Positions 42,515-52,973 of a stretch of 64,000 nucleotides of DNA are shown piece after piece. This DNA comes from Propionibacteriales bacterium (GTDB lineage: Bacteria; Actinomycetota; Actinomycetes; Propionibacteriales; Nocardioidaceae): the NCBI GenBank assembly GCA_026392455.1, contig JAPLCB010000009.1, positions 310,001 to 374,000 on the forward strand. The letters are read 5' to 3'. The first letter of the stretch is position 1. Every line of letters begins with the position of its first letter. Below the pieces are notes generated by a model. It ran no database searches, was not told the DNA's origin, and saw nothing but the letters and a program-made list of their open reading frames with translations. Made by a program: the position numbers and the translations under genes.

Positions 42515-43789
42515 CTAGACGAGCTGGTCGAGCGCCAGGGTGAGCGCGGTTGCCGCGACCCCGGTGAGGGCCGGGGAACGCCGGTGGCAGCTCGCCAGCG
42601 CCTCGGCGATGGTGCGGGACACGTCGCCGAGGATGACCTCGTCGGTGACCTCGCCGATGCCGCCCATCAGCAGCGTGAAGGCCCGCGCCATCCCGCAGTT
42701 GGCGATGAAGTCGGGGATCACGCCGACGGTCCGGTCGGCGAACTCGTAGATCGGTCCGTAGAAGATCTCCGGATCCGCGAAGGGCACGTTGGCTCCGGCC
42801 GAGATCAGCTCCAGACCCCCCGCGCAGAGGCGTTGCACCTGGTCGTAGGTGACCAGCCGCGAGGCAGCGCACGGCAGGAAGATCTCCGCCTCGGTGTCCC
42901 AGATCGTCGCGTTGACCGTGTCGAAGTCGAGCAGGTCCGGCGCCCGCAGCCCGTTGCCCTGCTTGCCGACGAACAACGCGTGCACCTCGGCGGCGGTGAG
43001 TCCGTCGGGCCGCAGCAGGCCCCCGTCCCGGTCGATGATGCCGACGATGCGCGCGCCCGCCTGGGCCAGGTAGTACGCCGCCGCCGAGCCCACGTTCCCC
43101 CAGCCCTGGACGACGACCCGCTTGCCGGCGACGCTCGTCCCCGTGCCGGCGCTCCCCGTCCCGTAGGTGGCGTAGTAGTGCACCACCGACTCGGCCACGC
43201 CCCAGCCGGTGACGAGGTCGGCGATCGTGTACTTGCCTTCCCGGTCCGGGGTGAAGCGGGCGTCCTCGACGACCTTGGAGACACCGAGGCGCAGCATCCC
43301 GACCCGTTGCACCAGCTCGCGCTCGTCCGCGGCGAAGTGCCCGTTGACGATGCCCTGCTGCGGGTGCCACAGGCCGTAGCGCTCGGTGAGCGGGATGACG
43401 TCGTGCAGCTCGTCGACGTTCAGGTCGCCGCCGGTGCCGTAGTAGGCCTTGAGCAGCGGGGTGACTGCCTTGAACCAGCGCTCGAGCACCCCGTCGCGGC
43501 GCGGGTCGGACGGGTCGAAGTCGATGCCGGACTTCGCGCCGCCGATGGCCGGGCCGGAGACGGTGAACTTGACCTCCATCGTCTTGGCGAGCGCCTCGAC
43601 CTCGCTGCGGTCCAGGCCGCGGCGCATCCGGGTACCGCCCCCGGCCGCACCGCCGCGCAGCGAGTTGATGACCACCCAGCCCCGCGCGGGGGTCTCGGCG
43701 TCGTTCCACTCGAAGACGATCTCCGGCGGCTTGGCCTCGAAGCGGACCAGGAGATCCTTCAGCGGAAGGTCCTGCGCGATCGCGGTCAT
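42515..43789 (-). CDS. Glu/Leu/Phe/Val-type amino-acid dehydrogenase
   Basis: NAD(P)-dependent oxidative deaminase, 424 residues. Substrate domain RGGAAGGGTRMRRGLD and GPAIGGAKSGIDFDP with the catalytic lysine, GGDLNVDELHDVIPL, then a Rossmann domain VVQGWGNVGSAAAYYLA. The usual PxGGGKGG glycine cluster is replaced by PAIGGAKSG. It is between phhA and fahA, overlapping fahA by four bases, so by context it may deaminate phenylalanine or tyrosine rather than glutamate. Specificity cannot be read from sequence. Confidence 0.88.
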   Translation of the reverse strand: MTAIAQDLPLKDLLVRFEAKPPEIVFEWNDAETPARGWVVINSLRGGAAGGGTRMRRGLDRSEVEALAKTMEVKFTVSGPAIGGAKSGIDFDPSDPRRDGVLERWFKAVTPLLKAYYGTGGDLNVDELHDVIPLTERYGLWHPQQGIVNGHFAADERELVQRVGMLRLGVSKVVEDARFTPDREGKYTIADLVTGWGVAESVVHYYATYGTGSAGTGTSVAGKRVVVQGWGNVGSAAAYYLAQAGARIVGIIDRDGGLLRPDGLTAAEVHALFVGKQGNGLRAPDLLDFDTVNATIWDTEAEIFLPCAASRLVTYDQVQRLCAGGLELISAGANVPFADPEIFYGPIYEFADRTVGVIPDFIANCGMARAFTLLMGGIGEVTDEVILGDVSRTIAEALASCHRRSPALTGVAATALTLALDQLV

Positions 43790-44928
43790 CTCTGGTGCTC
43801 CCTCGTTCGTGCTGGTGTGATCCGACCGGCTGCCTCGCCGAAGCCGATGGTGGTTCCGTTCGCCCCGGGGGCGGTCGCGCGCAGCACGACCTCGTCCCCG
43901 TCGGCGAGGAAGTCCCCGCCGCGCTCGATCAGCGAGCCGACCTGGTCGCGGCCCGGACCCGACACCGTGCCGGACGCGAACAGGTCGCCGGTGCGGGTGG
44001 ACGCACCGTTGACCGTCAGGTGCGCGAGCATCTGGGCGGGCGACCAGTACATCGAGGCGTACGGCGGCCGGCTGACGACCTCACCGTTCCACTCGACCTC
44101 CAGCGTGATGTCCAGGCCCCACGGCTCGGGCAGGGCCAGGTAGGGCAGCGGCGTCGGCCGCTGCTCGGGAGTGGCGGTCCGGGCTGCGGCGAGCGCGGCC
44201 AGCGGCACCACCCAGGGCGAGATCGTCGAGGCGAAGGACTTGCCCAGGTGCGGGCCGAGCGGGACGTACTCCCAGGCCTGGATGTCGCGTGCCGACCAGT
44301 CGTTGAAGAGCACCACGCCGAAGACGTGCTGCTCGGCCTGGGTCACCGGGATCGGCGTCCCGGCGTCGTTGCCGACCCCGAGCACGAACCCGACCTCGGC
44401 CTCGATGTCCAGGCGCGCGGACGGGCCGAGCTCGGGCGACCCTCCTCCGGCTGGCAGCCGCTGTCCGCAGGGGCGCACGACCTCGGTGCCCGAGACGACG
44501 ACCGAGGACGCCCGGCCGGTGTAGCTGACCGGCATGTGCTTCCAGTTCGGCATCAACGGGTCCGGGCTGTCGGGGCGGAACAACCGCCCGAGGTTCGAGG
44601 CGTGCTGCTCGGAGGCGTAGAAGTCGGTGTAGTCAGCGACCTCGAACGGCAGGTGCAGGGTCACGTCCGCGACCGGGTGCACGCCCTCGGCGGGCAGCCC
44701 GTCGGCCAGGGCCGCCGTCACCGCAGCGCGCACGGCCGCCCAGCGGTCAGGCCCCTGCGCCATGAAGGGGTTGAGGCTGGATCCGGCGAAGACGTCGTCG
44801 TCGAGCAGGGTGGCCAGGTCGACGACGTGGTCGCCCAGCCGGGTCGCGACCCGGGGAGCCGACCCGCCGACCGAGTACACGCCGTACGGCAGGTTGGTCA
44901 GGCCGAAGAGGCTGGCCTCGGCACTCAC
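43786..44928 (-). CDS. fahA: Fumarylacetoacetase
   Basis: Final step of homogentisate degradation, giving fumarate and acetoacetate. 380 residues with the FAH signature VVLFNDWSARDIQAWEY, VPLGPHLGKSFASTISPWV, the catalytic-region LPNWKHMPVSYTGRASS-like segment and FASGTVSGPGRDQVGS. The GTG start overlaps the hmgA stop (GTGA), and its stop overlaps the dehydrogenase start (ATGA), so it is tightly coupled in the operon. Confidence 0.94.
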   Translation of the reverse strand: MSAEASLFGLTNLPYGVYSVGGSAPRVATRLGDHVVDLATLLDDDVFAGSSLNPFMAQGPDRWAAVRAAVTAALADGLPAEGVHPVADVTLHLPFEVADYTDFYASEQHASNLGRLFRPDSPDPLMPNWKHMPVSYTGRASSVVVSGTEVVRPCGQRLPAGGGSPELGPSARLDIEAEVGFVLGVGNDAGTPIPVTQAEQHVFGVVLFNDWSARDIQAWEYVPLGPHLGKSFASTISPWVVPLAALAAARTATPEQRPTPLPYLALPEPWGLDITLEVEWNGEVVSRPPYASMYWSPAQMLAHLTVNGASTRTGDLFASGTVSGPGRDQVGSLIERGGDFLADGDEVVLRATAPGANGTTIGFGEAAGRITPARTREHQR

Positions 44929-46127
44929 GGCTGCTCCCGGGTCCACGACGTCAGGTAGACGCCGTCGTCGCTGGCCAGGCCGGCCTCGCCGAGCTCGAGC
45001 GGACGGAACGTGTCGACCATGACGGCGAGCTCGTCGAAGTACTCGACACCGATCGACTTCTCGTACGCCCCGGGCTGCGGGCCGTGGCTGTGACCGCCGG
45101 GGTGCAGGCTGATCGAGCCCGGCCCGATGCCCGAACCCTTGCGCGCCTCGTAGTCGCCGGCGACGTAGAACATCACCTCGTCGGAGTCGACGTTGGAGTG
45201 GTAGTACGGCACCGGGATCGACAGCGGGTGGTAGTCCACCTTGCGCGGGACGAAGTTGCAGATCACGAAGTTGTGGCCCTCGAAGACCTGGTGCACCGGG
45301 GGCGGCTGGTGCACCCGACCGGTGATCGGTTCGAAGTCGGCGATGTTGAACGCGTAGGGGTACAGGCAGCCGTCCCAGCCGACGACGTCGAAGGGGTGGT
45401 GCGGGACCACGTGCACGGTCCCGGCCAGACCGCCGGGACCGGCGCCGCGGTGCTTGATGTAGACCTCGGTCGGACCGTCACCGTCGGGCAGCAGCGGTTC
45501 GGTCGGCACCCGCAGGTCGCGCTCGCAGTACGGCGCGTGCTCGAGCAGCTGCCCGTAGCGCGAGAGGTAGCGCTTGGGCGGGGCGATGTGGCTGTTCGCC
45601 TCGACGACGTAGAGACGCAGGGGGCCGGTGCCGGTCGGCACCCAGCGGTGCGTGGTGGCCCGCGGCAGGATCACGTAGTCACCCTTGCCGACCTCCAGCG
45701 CGCCGAAGACGGTCTCGACCACCGCGGTCCCGGCCTCGACGTACACGCACTCGTCGCCGATCCCGTTGCGGTAGTACGGCGAGGTCGCGCCGACGACGGC
45801 GTAACTGATCCGGACGTCGCCGTTGCCGAGCACGAGGCGGCGTCCGGTCACGGCGTCAGTGGTGCGCCAGGACTCGTCGGACCCGAGGTCGTGCAGCGTC
45901 AGGTGGCGCGGGACCAGCGGGTGGTTGGGGGTGGTGGACTGGTCGGGCAGGTCCCAGGCACGGGCTTCGAGGACCGCCGACGGGACGTGGCGGTGGTAGA
46001 GCAGCGAGGAGTCCGAGGAGAAGCCCTCCTCGCCCATCAGCTCCTCGAAGTAGAGACTGCCGTCGGGGGCGCGGTGCTGGGTGTGCCGTTTCGGCGGGAC
46101 GTGCCCGACGCGCTGGTAGTGCGCCAT
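44925..46127 (-). CDS. hmgA: Homogentisate 1,2-dioxygenase
   Basis: Ring-cleaving iron dioxygenase turning homogentisate into maleylacetoacetate, 400 residues. The iron site lies in YYHSNVDSDEVMFYVAGDY and HPGGHSHGPQPGAYE; the N-terminal cupin half has YEELMGEEGFSSDSS-type sequence (FEELMGEEGFSSDSSLLYH). Start ATG 46127 is two bases after the hppD stop. The bacterial short form of the enzyme. Confidence 0.95.
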   Translation of the reverse strand: MAHYQRVGHVPPKRHTQHRAPDGSLYFEELMGEEGFSSDSSLLYHRHVPSAVLEARAWDLPDQSTTPNHPLVPRHLTLHDLGSDESWRTTDAVTGRRLVLGNGDVRISYAVVGATSPYYRNGIGDECVYVEAGTAVVETVFGALEVGKGDYVILPRATTHRWVPTGTGPLRLYVVEANSHIAPPKRYLSRYGQLLEHAPYCERDLRVPTEPLLPDGDGPTEVYIKHRGAGPGGLAGTVHVVPHHPFDVVGWDGCLYPYAFNIADFEPITGRVHQPPPVHQVFEGHNFVICNFVPRKVDYHPLSIPVPYYHSNVDSDEVMFYVAGDYEARKGSGIGPGSISLHPGGHSHGPQPGAYEKSIGVEYFDELAVMVDTFRPLELGEAGLASDDGVYLTSWTREQP

Positions 46128-46129
46128 GG

Positions 46130-47389
<1,260 letters not shown>

Positions 47390-47403
47390 TCATAATGGGT
47401 AGA

Positions 47404-47438
47404 TGTGATCACAATCTCCGCTTCTGACTGCACAATCT
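47404..47438. promoter_or_regulatory. Lrp-type operator candidates between hppD and lrp
   Basis: TGTGATCACA at 47404-47413 is a perfect palindrome. CACAATCT occurs at 47410-47417 and again at 47431-47438, 21 bases apart, about two helical turns. The region is AT-richer than its surroundings and sits between divergent starts 117 bases apart. This fits a regulator that binds repeated half-sites and controls both genes. Confidence 0.6.
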
Positions 47439-47452
47439 GATAAGCAAGACAC

Positions 47453-47965
47453 ATGCATGAAGCCCTCCAGCTCGACCAGGTCGACATCGCGCTGCTCGCC
47501 GCGCTCTCCGAGCACCCCCGGGCCGGAGACCTCGAGCTGTCGCGCCGGACCAAGGTCGCCCGGGCCACGGTCGCGAGCCGGCTGCGTCGTCTCGGCGAGG
47601 CCGGGGTGATCGTCGACTGGGCTCCCACCCTCGACGTCGCGGCGGCCGGCTACGAGGTCCAGGCCTACGTGACCCTGGAGATCTCCCAGGGCGCGCTGGA
47701 CGAGGTGGCCCGCGACCTCGCTGCGATCCCCCAGGTGCTCGAGGCCTACGTCACCACCGGGTCGTTCGACGTGCTCTGCCGGGTGGCAACCCGGTCCCAC
47801 CCCGAGCTGCAAGGAACCCTGGTCCGGATCGACCAGTCCTCCTCGGTGGTGCGCTCGACGAGCGTGATGGTGCTCTCGGTCCTGGTGGCACCGCGGACGC
47901 TGCCGCTGCTGGCCGACACCGAGCCCGCTCCGAGCCGGCGCGCGCCCGCCTACCGGAGCGACTGA
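47453..47965 (+). CDS. Lrp/AsnC-family regulator of aromatic amino acid catabolism
   Basis: 170 residues. The N-terminal helix-turn-helix (ALLAALSEHPRAGDLELSRRTKVARATVASRLRRL, residues about 11-45) precedes the RAM domain (VQAYVTLEISQGALDEVA, AYVTTGSFDVLCRVATRS). Divergent from the hppD-led operon and likely its regulator. The effector would by context be an aromatic amino acid. In Nocardioides relatives such HppR-like regulators are usual here. Confidence 0.88.
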   Translation: MHEALQLDQVDIALLAALSEHPRAGDLELSRRTKVARATVASRLRRLGEAGVIVDWAPTLDVAAAGYEVQAYVTLEISQGALDEVARDLAAIPQVLEAYVTTGSFDVLCRVATRSHPELQGTLVRIDQSSSVVRSTSVMVLSVLVAPRTLPLLADTEPAPSRRAPAYRSD

Positions 47966-47985
47966 TTCTCTCGATGTCAAGAATC
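47964..47985. promoter_or_regulatory. Inverted repeat upstream of MarR gene
   Basis: GATTCT (47964-47969) and AGAATC (47980-47985), spaced by ten bases, overlap the promoter of the MarR gene whose start is at 48006. The sequence is AT-rich compared with surroundings. Autoregulation is the simplest interpretation. Confidence 0.5.
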
Positions 47986-48005
47986 TTTCTGACTAAGATG
48001 TTCGG

Positions 48006-48494
48006 ATGGAGCCGGACGAGGTCGACGAGCTGGTGCTCGCCTGGCGTCGCGAGCGCGACGACCTGGACCTCGCGCCGGTCGAGGTGTTCAGCCGGATCAG
48101 CAGGCTGGCCCGGCTGCTCGACCTCGCCCGACGGGACGCGTTCACGGCTCAGTCGATCGAACCGTGGGAGTTCGACGTCCTGGCGGCGCTGCGGCGTACC
48201 GGCAAGCCGTACCAGCTCAGCCCGGGGCAGCTGCTGAAGGAGACCATGGTCACCAGCGGCACGATGACCAACCGGATCGACCGGCTGACCGAGCGTGGAC
48301 TGGTGGACCGCTCCCCCGACCCCACCGACCGGCGCGGGGTCCTGGTCGGCCTGACCACCGCCGGCAAGCGCGCGGTGGACGGCGCGTTCGAGACGTTGCT
48401 CGCCAGTGAGGCCGACCTGCTCGGCGAGCTCTCCGCGACCGAACGGCGTCAGCTGGTCGACCTGCTCAAGAGACTGATGCGTCCTCTGCGGTAG
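48006..48494 (+). CDS. MarR-family regulator
   Basis: 162 residues with a winged helix-turn-helix: YQLSPGQLLKETMVTSGTMTNRIDRL is followed by the wing LTERGLVDRSPDPTDRRGVLVGLT, the conserved DxRGxxVxLT motif. Convergent with the LysE-type exporter gene, so direct control of that gene is less likely than autoregulation. Ligand unknown; MarR proteins usually sense aromatic compounds. Confidence 0.92.
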   Translation: MEPDEVDELVLAWRRERDDLDLAPVEVFSRISRLARLLDLARRDAFTAQSIEPWEFDVLAALRRTGKPYQLSPGQLLKETMVTSGTMTNRIDRLTERGLVDRSPDPTDRRGVLVGLTTAGKRAVDGAFETLLASEADLLGELSATERRQLVDLLKRLMRPLR

Positions 48495-48502
48495 CGAAAA
48501 AG

Positions 48503-48531
48503 CTTTCTGTTACGCCGGCGTATCAGAAAAG
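48503..48531. terminator. Palindrome between marR-type and lysE-type genes
   Basis: TACGCCGGCGTA (48511-48522) is a perfect 12-base palindrome; CTTTCTG (48503-48509) and CAGAAAAG (48524-48531) extend the stem with one bulge. With A-run before and T-run after, it resembles a bidirectional terminator for convergent genes. The TTTCTG half-site also occurs just upstream of the MarR gene, so operator function is an alternative. Confidence 0.55.
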
Positions 48532-48581
48532 ACTTTGGACCATGGCTGTGCGCGGGCGCGACTGGTGCCCGGTTCAGCGGC

Positions 48582-49238
48582 TCAGTGCGTGTTGCTCCCG
48601 GTCGCCGCCAGGGCGACGCCCAGGCCGATCATCGAGACACCACCGATGGCGCCCATCGCCTCGCCGCGCTTCGCCGAGGAGCTGAACCAGGACCGCAGTC
48701 GGGCCGCGATCAGCGCCCAGAGGCTGTCGGAGAGCAGCCCGATCGTGGTGGCCAGCAGCCCGAGCAGCAGCATCTGCAGCTGCACGTGGCCTTCCCCGCG
48801 CTCGACGAACTGCGGCAGCACCGCAGCCAGCATCATGTACCCCTTCGGGTTGGACACCCCGACGACGTACCCCTGCCGGATCGCGCGAACCGTCGACAAC
48901 CCGGCCAGCGTCCCGGTCGTGTCCTGGGGACCGCCGGCACCCAGGAACTCCTTGCGCCGCCGGACGGCCTCGACGCCGAGGTAGACCAGGTACGCCGCGC
49001 CAGCCAGCTTCAGCACCGTGAACACCACGATCGACTCCTGCACGACGACCCCGAGCCCCAGCGCCACCAGCAGCACGATGGTGACCAGCCCGAGGGTGTT
49101 GCCGACCACCGAGGCCAGCGCCACGCTGCGGCCGTAGGCCAGGGCCCGGCCCACCACGAAGACCACGCTCGGCCCGGGGATCACGATGATGATGAAGGCC
49201 GCGAGCCCGAACGTCAGCAGCTGGTCGGTCGAGATCAC
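48582..49238 (-). CDS. LysE/RhtB-family amino acid exporter
   Basis: 218 residues, about six helices. Family signature PGPSVVFVVGRALAYGRS near residues 22-39 and GVSNPKGYMMLAAVLPQF near residue 130. Exports an amino acid or related metabolite. GTG start at 49238, with a REP-like block directly upstream and overlapping its leader. Substrate unknown. Confidence 0.88.
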   Translation of the reverse strand: MISTDQLLTFGLAAFIIIVIPGPSVVFVVGRALAYGRSVALASVVGNTLGLVTIVLLVALGLGVVVQESIVVFTVLKLAGAAYLVYLGVEAVRRRKEFLGAGGPQDTTGTLAGLSTVRAIRQGYVVGVSNPKGYMMLAAVLPQFVERGEGHVQLQMLLLGLLATTIGLLSDSLWALIAARLRSWFSSSAKRGEAMGAIGGVSMIGLGVALAATGSNTH

Positions 49239-49251
49239 CCGCTCAACGTAC

Positions 49252-49339
49252 CTGCTGGTCGAGGTGCTGGTTGAGGTGCCGGCGCCCCCGCACCCCCTGC
49301 TGGTTGAGGTGCCGGCGCCCTGGCGCTGGCCTCGAAACT
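49252..49339. repeat. REP-like family A array at lysE/ABC-F junction
   Basis: Partial copies at about 49252-49266 and 49267-49287 and a full copy at 49302-49339. The full copy has arms GGTTGAGG and CCTCGAAAC with centre GCCGGCGCC/GGCGCTGGC. The last base pair overlaps the stop codon of the ABC-F gene (49338-49340, complement). Confidence 0.75.
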
Positions 49340-51131
49340 ACTGCTCCAGGACAGCCGACGCTTCCAACCACTCCAGCTCCAGGACGTCCCGCTCGGACTG
49401 CGCCGACTTCAGCTGCTCGGCCAGCGCCCCCATCGCCGCGTAGTCGTCCGCGACCGCCGCCATCTCCGCACTGAGCTCGGTCTCCTGCTTCAGCAACCGG
49501 GCGATCTGCTTCTCGACGCGAGAGATCGTCTTGCGGGCAGCACGCTCCTCGGCGCCGCCGACCTTGGCCTTGGCCCCACCCGCCGGTTGAGGTGCAGCCG
49601 CGCTAGCGGGTGCCTCGAAACCCGACGGGGTGGAGGACGCCTGTGCCTTGCGCAGCTCCAGGTACTGCTCGACCCCCTTGGGCAGCATCCCGATCGTGCC
49701 GTCGCCCATCAGCGCCCAGATCGAGTCGGTGACCCGCTCCAGGAAGTAGCGGTCGTGCGAGACCACGATCAGGGTGCCCGGCCAGCCGTCGAGGAAGTCC
49801 TCCAGCACGGCCAGGGTCTCGATGTCCAGGTCGTTGGTCGGCTCGTCGAGGAGCAGCACGTTCGGTTCGGTGAGCAGCAGCTTGAGCAGCTGGAACCGCC
49901 GACGCTCGCCACCCGAGAGGTCTCCCAGCCGGGCGGTCAGGCGGTCGCCGGTGAAGCCGAACCGCTCCAGCATCGAGGTCGCCGTGAGCTCCTGCCCGCC
50001 CGCCGTCCTCGTGACCCGGCGAATGCCCTCGATCGCCTGCAGGACCCGCTCGGTGGGGTCCTCGGGAGTCACGTTCTGGGTCAGGTGCGCCATCGCGACG
50101 GTCTTGCCCTGCTTGACCCGCCCCTTGGTCGGCGCCAGTCCCCCCGAGATCAGGTTCAGCACCGACGTCTTCCCGGCCCCGTTGACCCCGACGATCCCGA
50201 CCCGGTCACCGGGACCGAGGCGCCAGGTGGCGTGGTCGAGCAGGGTGCGCTCGCCGCGGACCAGGTCGACGTCCTCGATGTCGATGACGTCCTTGCCCAG
50301 GCGCTGGGTCGCGAACCGCTCGAGCTCGAGGCGGTTGCGCGGCGGCGGCTCGTCGGCGATCAGCTCGTTGGCCGCATCGATGCGGAACTTGGGCTTCGAC
50401 GTCCGGGCCGGAGCCCCGCGACGCAGCCAGGCCAGCTCCTTGCGCATCAGGTTCTGCCGGCGCTGCTCGCTGGCCGAGGCCTGGCGCATCCGCTCGTTCT
50501 TGGCCAGCACGAAGGCTGCGTACCCGCCCTCGTAGAGGTCGACGACTCCGTCGTGGACCTCCCAGGTCTGCTCGCAGACCTCGTCGAGGAACCAGCGGTC
50601 GTGGGTGACCACCACCAGGGCCGACGACCGTCGCTTGAGGTGGTCGGCGAGCCAGGCGATCGCCTCGACGTCGAGGTGGTTGGTCGGCTCGTCGAGGATG
50701 ATCAGGTCGTCGGGCTCCAGCAGCAGCTTCGACAGCGAGCAGCGCCGACGCTCGCCACCCGACAGCCCGTGGATCTCCCGGTCCAGCGAGATCCCGGCCA
50801 GCAGCACCTCGACGACCTCGCGGGTCGTCGAGTCGGCCGCCCACTCGTGGTCGGCCTTCCCGCCCAGGACCACCTCGCGGACGGTGTGGCTGTCGTCGAG
50901 CAGGTCACGCTGGTCGAGGTACCCCAGGTGCAGGTCGCGGGAGCGCGAGACTCGACCGGTGTCCGGCTCCTCGCGCCCGGTCATCAGGTTGAGCAGCGTG
51001 GTCTTGCCGTCTCCGTTGCGGCCGACGATGCCGATCCGCTCTCCGATACCGACACCGAGACTGATCTCGTCGAGCAGGATCCGGATACCGAAGGACTTCG
51101 AGACCTTCTCCAGGTTGATCAGGTTGGACAT
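49338..51131 (-). CDS. ABC-F family ATPase (ribosome-associated type)
   Basis: Soluble protein of 597 residues with two ABC domains: Walker A GRNGDGKTT near residue 40 and GVNGAGKTS near residue 320, signatures LSGGERRR twice, Walker B LIILDEPTNHLD and VLLLDEPTNDLD. A linker region containing RMRQASASEQRRQNLMRKE joins them. ABC-F proteins act on the ribosome in translation or antibiotic protection. A C-terminal coiled coil (TISRVEKQIARLLKQETEL) follows an alanine-proline linker encoded by a REP-like element. ATG at 51131 is the start; ispE begins 29 bases upstream. Confidence 0.93.
   Translation of the reverse strand: MSNLINLEKVSKSFGIRILLDEISLGVGIGERIGIVGRNGDGKTTLLNLMTGREEPDTGRVSRSRDLHLGYLDQRDLLDDSHTVREVVLGGKADHEWAADSTTREVVEVLLAGISLDREIHGLSGGERRRCSLSKLLLEPDDLIILDEPTNHLDVEAIAWLADHLKRRSSALVVVTHDRWFLDEVCEQTWEVHDGVVDLYEGGYAAFVLAKNERMRQASASEQRRQNLMRKELAWLRRGAPARTSKPKFRIDAANELIADEPPPRNRLELERFATQRLGKDVIDIEDVDLVRGERTLLDHATWRLGPGDRVGIVGVNGAGKTSVLNLISGGLAPTKGRVKQGKTVAMAHLTQNVTPEDPTERVLQAIEGIRRVTRTAGGQELTATSMLERFGFTGDRLTARLGDLSGGERRRFQLLKLLLTEPNVLLLDEPTNDLDIETLAVLEDFLDGWPGTLIVVSHDRYFLERVTDSIWALMGDGTIGMLPKGVEQYLELRKAQASSTPSGFEAPASAAAPQPAGGAKAKVGGAEERAARKTISRVEKQIARLLKQETELSAEMAAVADDYAAMGALAEQLKSAQSERDVLELEWLEASAVLEQ
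49585..49622. repeat. REP-like family A copy inside the ABC-F reading frame
   Basis: 38 bases nearly identical to the copy at 12793-12830, with one change in the centre (GCTAGC versus GCGAGC). In the ABC-F frame it encodes GFEAPASAAAPQP at about residues 504-516, just before the C-terminal coiled coil. The frame stays open through it, so the element has been tolerated as linker sequence. Confidence 0.8.
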
Positions 51132-51159
51132 CAGACTCCAGGGCTCGTGGCGGTTCGGG

Positions 51160-52074
51160 TCATACGTAGTCGACGAGATGGGTGCCGGCGACCGGACCGG
51201 TTGCCACCAGGACGCCGTCGTGCCCGGCCTCGACCAGGGCTTCGCGGATCTGGTGCGCCCGGTCCTGGTCGGCGACCAGGCCGAGGAAGGTCGGACCGGA
51301 ACCGGAGAGCAGGGTGGCCAGCACGCCGGCCTGGCGCAGCGCGTTCTCGGTGACCACCAGGTCCCGTCGCAGACCCAGGGCCGCACCCTGCAGGTCGTTG
51401 TGCAGCGCCGCGGCGAGGTCGTCGAGGTCGCCGGACTCCAGCGCGGTCCGGACGGCCAGCGTGTCGCTCCCACCGCTGTGCTCGTCGGACCCGACCTCGT
51501 CGAACGCCCGGTAGACCGCCGGGGTCGACATCCCCTCGACGTTCGGGACCACCACCCACCACCAGGTGCCGTGGTCGGCCACCGGCTCGACCAGCTCGCC
51601 ACGGCCGGTGCCGTGCGCGGTGCCCCCGATCAGCGCGAACGGGACGTCGCTGCCGAGCTCAGCGGCGATCGCGAGCAGGTCGTCGTCGGTGGTCTGCAGG
51701 TCCCAGAGCCGGTCGAGGGCGACCAGGGTCGCGGCGGCATCGGCACTTCCGCCGGCCATCCCACCGGCCACCGGGATGCCCTTGCTGATGCCGATCGCGG
51801 CGTGCCGACCGATGCCGTGGTGCGCGGTGAGCAGCTTCCCGGCCCTGATCGCGATGTTGCTGTCGTCCAGCGGCACCTCGGAGACGTCCACGTCGCCGAT
51901 CGGCTCGACGTCGACCGACCAGGCAGCCGACTCGGCCACGGTCACGTCGTCGTACAGGCTGATCGCCTGGTAGACGGTGTCGAGCGGGTGGAAGCCGTCG
52001 TCACGGACCGGGCCGACCCCGAGCAGCAGGTTGATCTTCGCGGGGGCCCGCACCGTGATCGACCGGGACATCAC
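51160..52074 (-). CDS. ispE: 4-Diphosphocytidyl-2-C-methyl-D-erythritol kinase
   Basis: Fourth step of the MEP isoprenoid pathway, phosphorylating CDP-ME. 304 residues, GHMP kinase: [13 protein letters not shown] at residues 9-21, [19 protein letters not shown] phosphate loop and [12 protein letters not shown] near the end. Its start overlaps the rsmA stop (ATGA), and the conserved order rsmA-ispE is kept. Confidence 0.96.
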   Translation of the reverse strand: MMSRSITVRAPAKINLLLGVGPVRDDGFHPLDTVYQAISLYDDVTVAESAAWSVDVEPIGDVDVSEVPLDDSNIAIRAGKLLTAHHGIGRHAAIGISKGIPVAGGMAGGSADAAATLVALDRLWDLQTTDDDLLAIAAELGSDVPFALIGGTAHGTGRGELVEPVADHGTWWWVVVPNVEGMSTPAVYRAFDEVGSDEHSGGSDTLAVRTALESGDLDDLAAALHNDLQGAALGLRRDLVVTENALRQAGVLATLLSGSGPTFLGLVADQDRAHQIREALVEAGHDGVLVATGPVAGTHLVDYV

Positions 52075-52949
52075 CGGACCTCCTGCGACATCAGCGCCTC
52101 CGCGATCGCGACGAAACCGTCGATGGTCAGCTCCTCGCCGCGGGTCATCGGGTCGATGCCGGCCCGCTGCAGGGCCGCCTCGGCGGCCTCGGCCGACCCC
52201 GCCAGCTCGCGCAGCGACGGTCGCAGCGCCTTGCGCCGGTGGGCGAAGGACGCGTCGATCACGGCGAACACCTGCTCGCGGGTGGCCGCGGTGGCCGGCG
52301 GCTCGCGCCGGGTCCAGCCCACCAGTCCGGAGTCCACGTTCGGGGCCGGCCAGAACACGTTGCGCCCGATCGAGCCGGCGCGGCGTACGTCGGCGTACCA
52401 GGCGGCCTTGACCGACGGCACGCCGTAGGTCTTGGACCCGGGGACCGCCGCCAGCCGGTCGGCCACCTCCGCCTGCACCATCACCAGTCCGCGTTCCAGC
52501 GACGGCAGCAGCGCCAGCAGGTGCAGCAGGACCGGGACCGAGACGTTGTACGGCAGGTTCGCCACCAGCGCGGTCGGCACCGGCCCCGGGATCTCGGTGA
52601 CCCGCAGGGCGTCGGCGAGGACCACCTCGAACGCCTCGACCTGGTCGGGCGCGTGCGCAGCGATCGTGGCCGGCAGCGCCCCGGCCAGCAACGGGTCGAT
52701 CTCGAGCGCGACCACGCGTCGCGCGACAGCCAGGAGCGCCAGCGTCAGCGACCCCAGCCCGGGCCCGACCTCGAGGACGACGTCGTCCGCGGTGATCCGG
52801 GACTCGGCCACGATCTTGCGGACGGTGTTGCCGTCGATGACGAAGTTCTGGCCCTTCTGCTTCGTCGGCCGCAGGTCCAGCCCCGCCGCCAGCGTCCGGA
52901 TCTCCGCCGCCCCCAGGAGGGTCGGGGCAGATCGGGCGCGGTCGGTCAC
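52071..52949 (-). CDS. rsmA: 16S rRNA (adenine1518/1519-N6) dimethyltransferase
   Basis: Dimethylates two adenines in helix 45 of 16S rRNA. 292 residues with [10 protein letters not shown] at the N-terminus, SAM motif [15 protein letters not shown] and catalytic [12 protein letters not shown] start at 52949. Also called KsgA. It is followed by ispE and preceded, across a REP block, by rpf. Confidence 0.96.
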   Translation of the reverse strand: MTDRARSAPTLLGAAEIRTLAAGLDLRPTKQKGQNFVIDGNTVRKIVAESRITADDVVLEVGPGLGSLTLALLAVARRVVALEIDPLLAGALPATIAAHAPDQVEAFEVVLADALRVTEIPGPVPTALVANLPYNVSVPVLLHLLALLPSLERGLVMVQAEVADRLAAVPGSKTYGVPSVKAAWYADVRRAGSIGRNVFWPAPNVDSGLVGWTRREPPATAATREQVFAVIDASFAHRRKALRPSLRELAGSAEAAEAALQRAGIDPMTRGEELTIDGFVAIAEALMSQEVR

Positions 52950-52973
52950 GAGAGAAGGCTACGGCCTGCTGCT

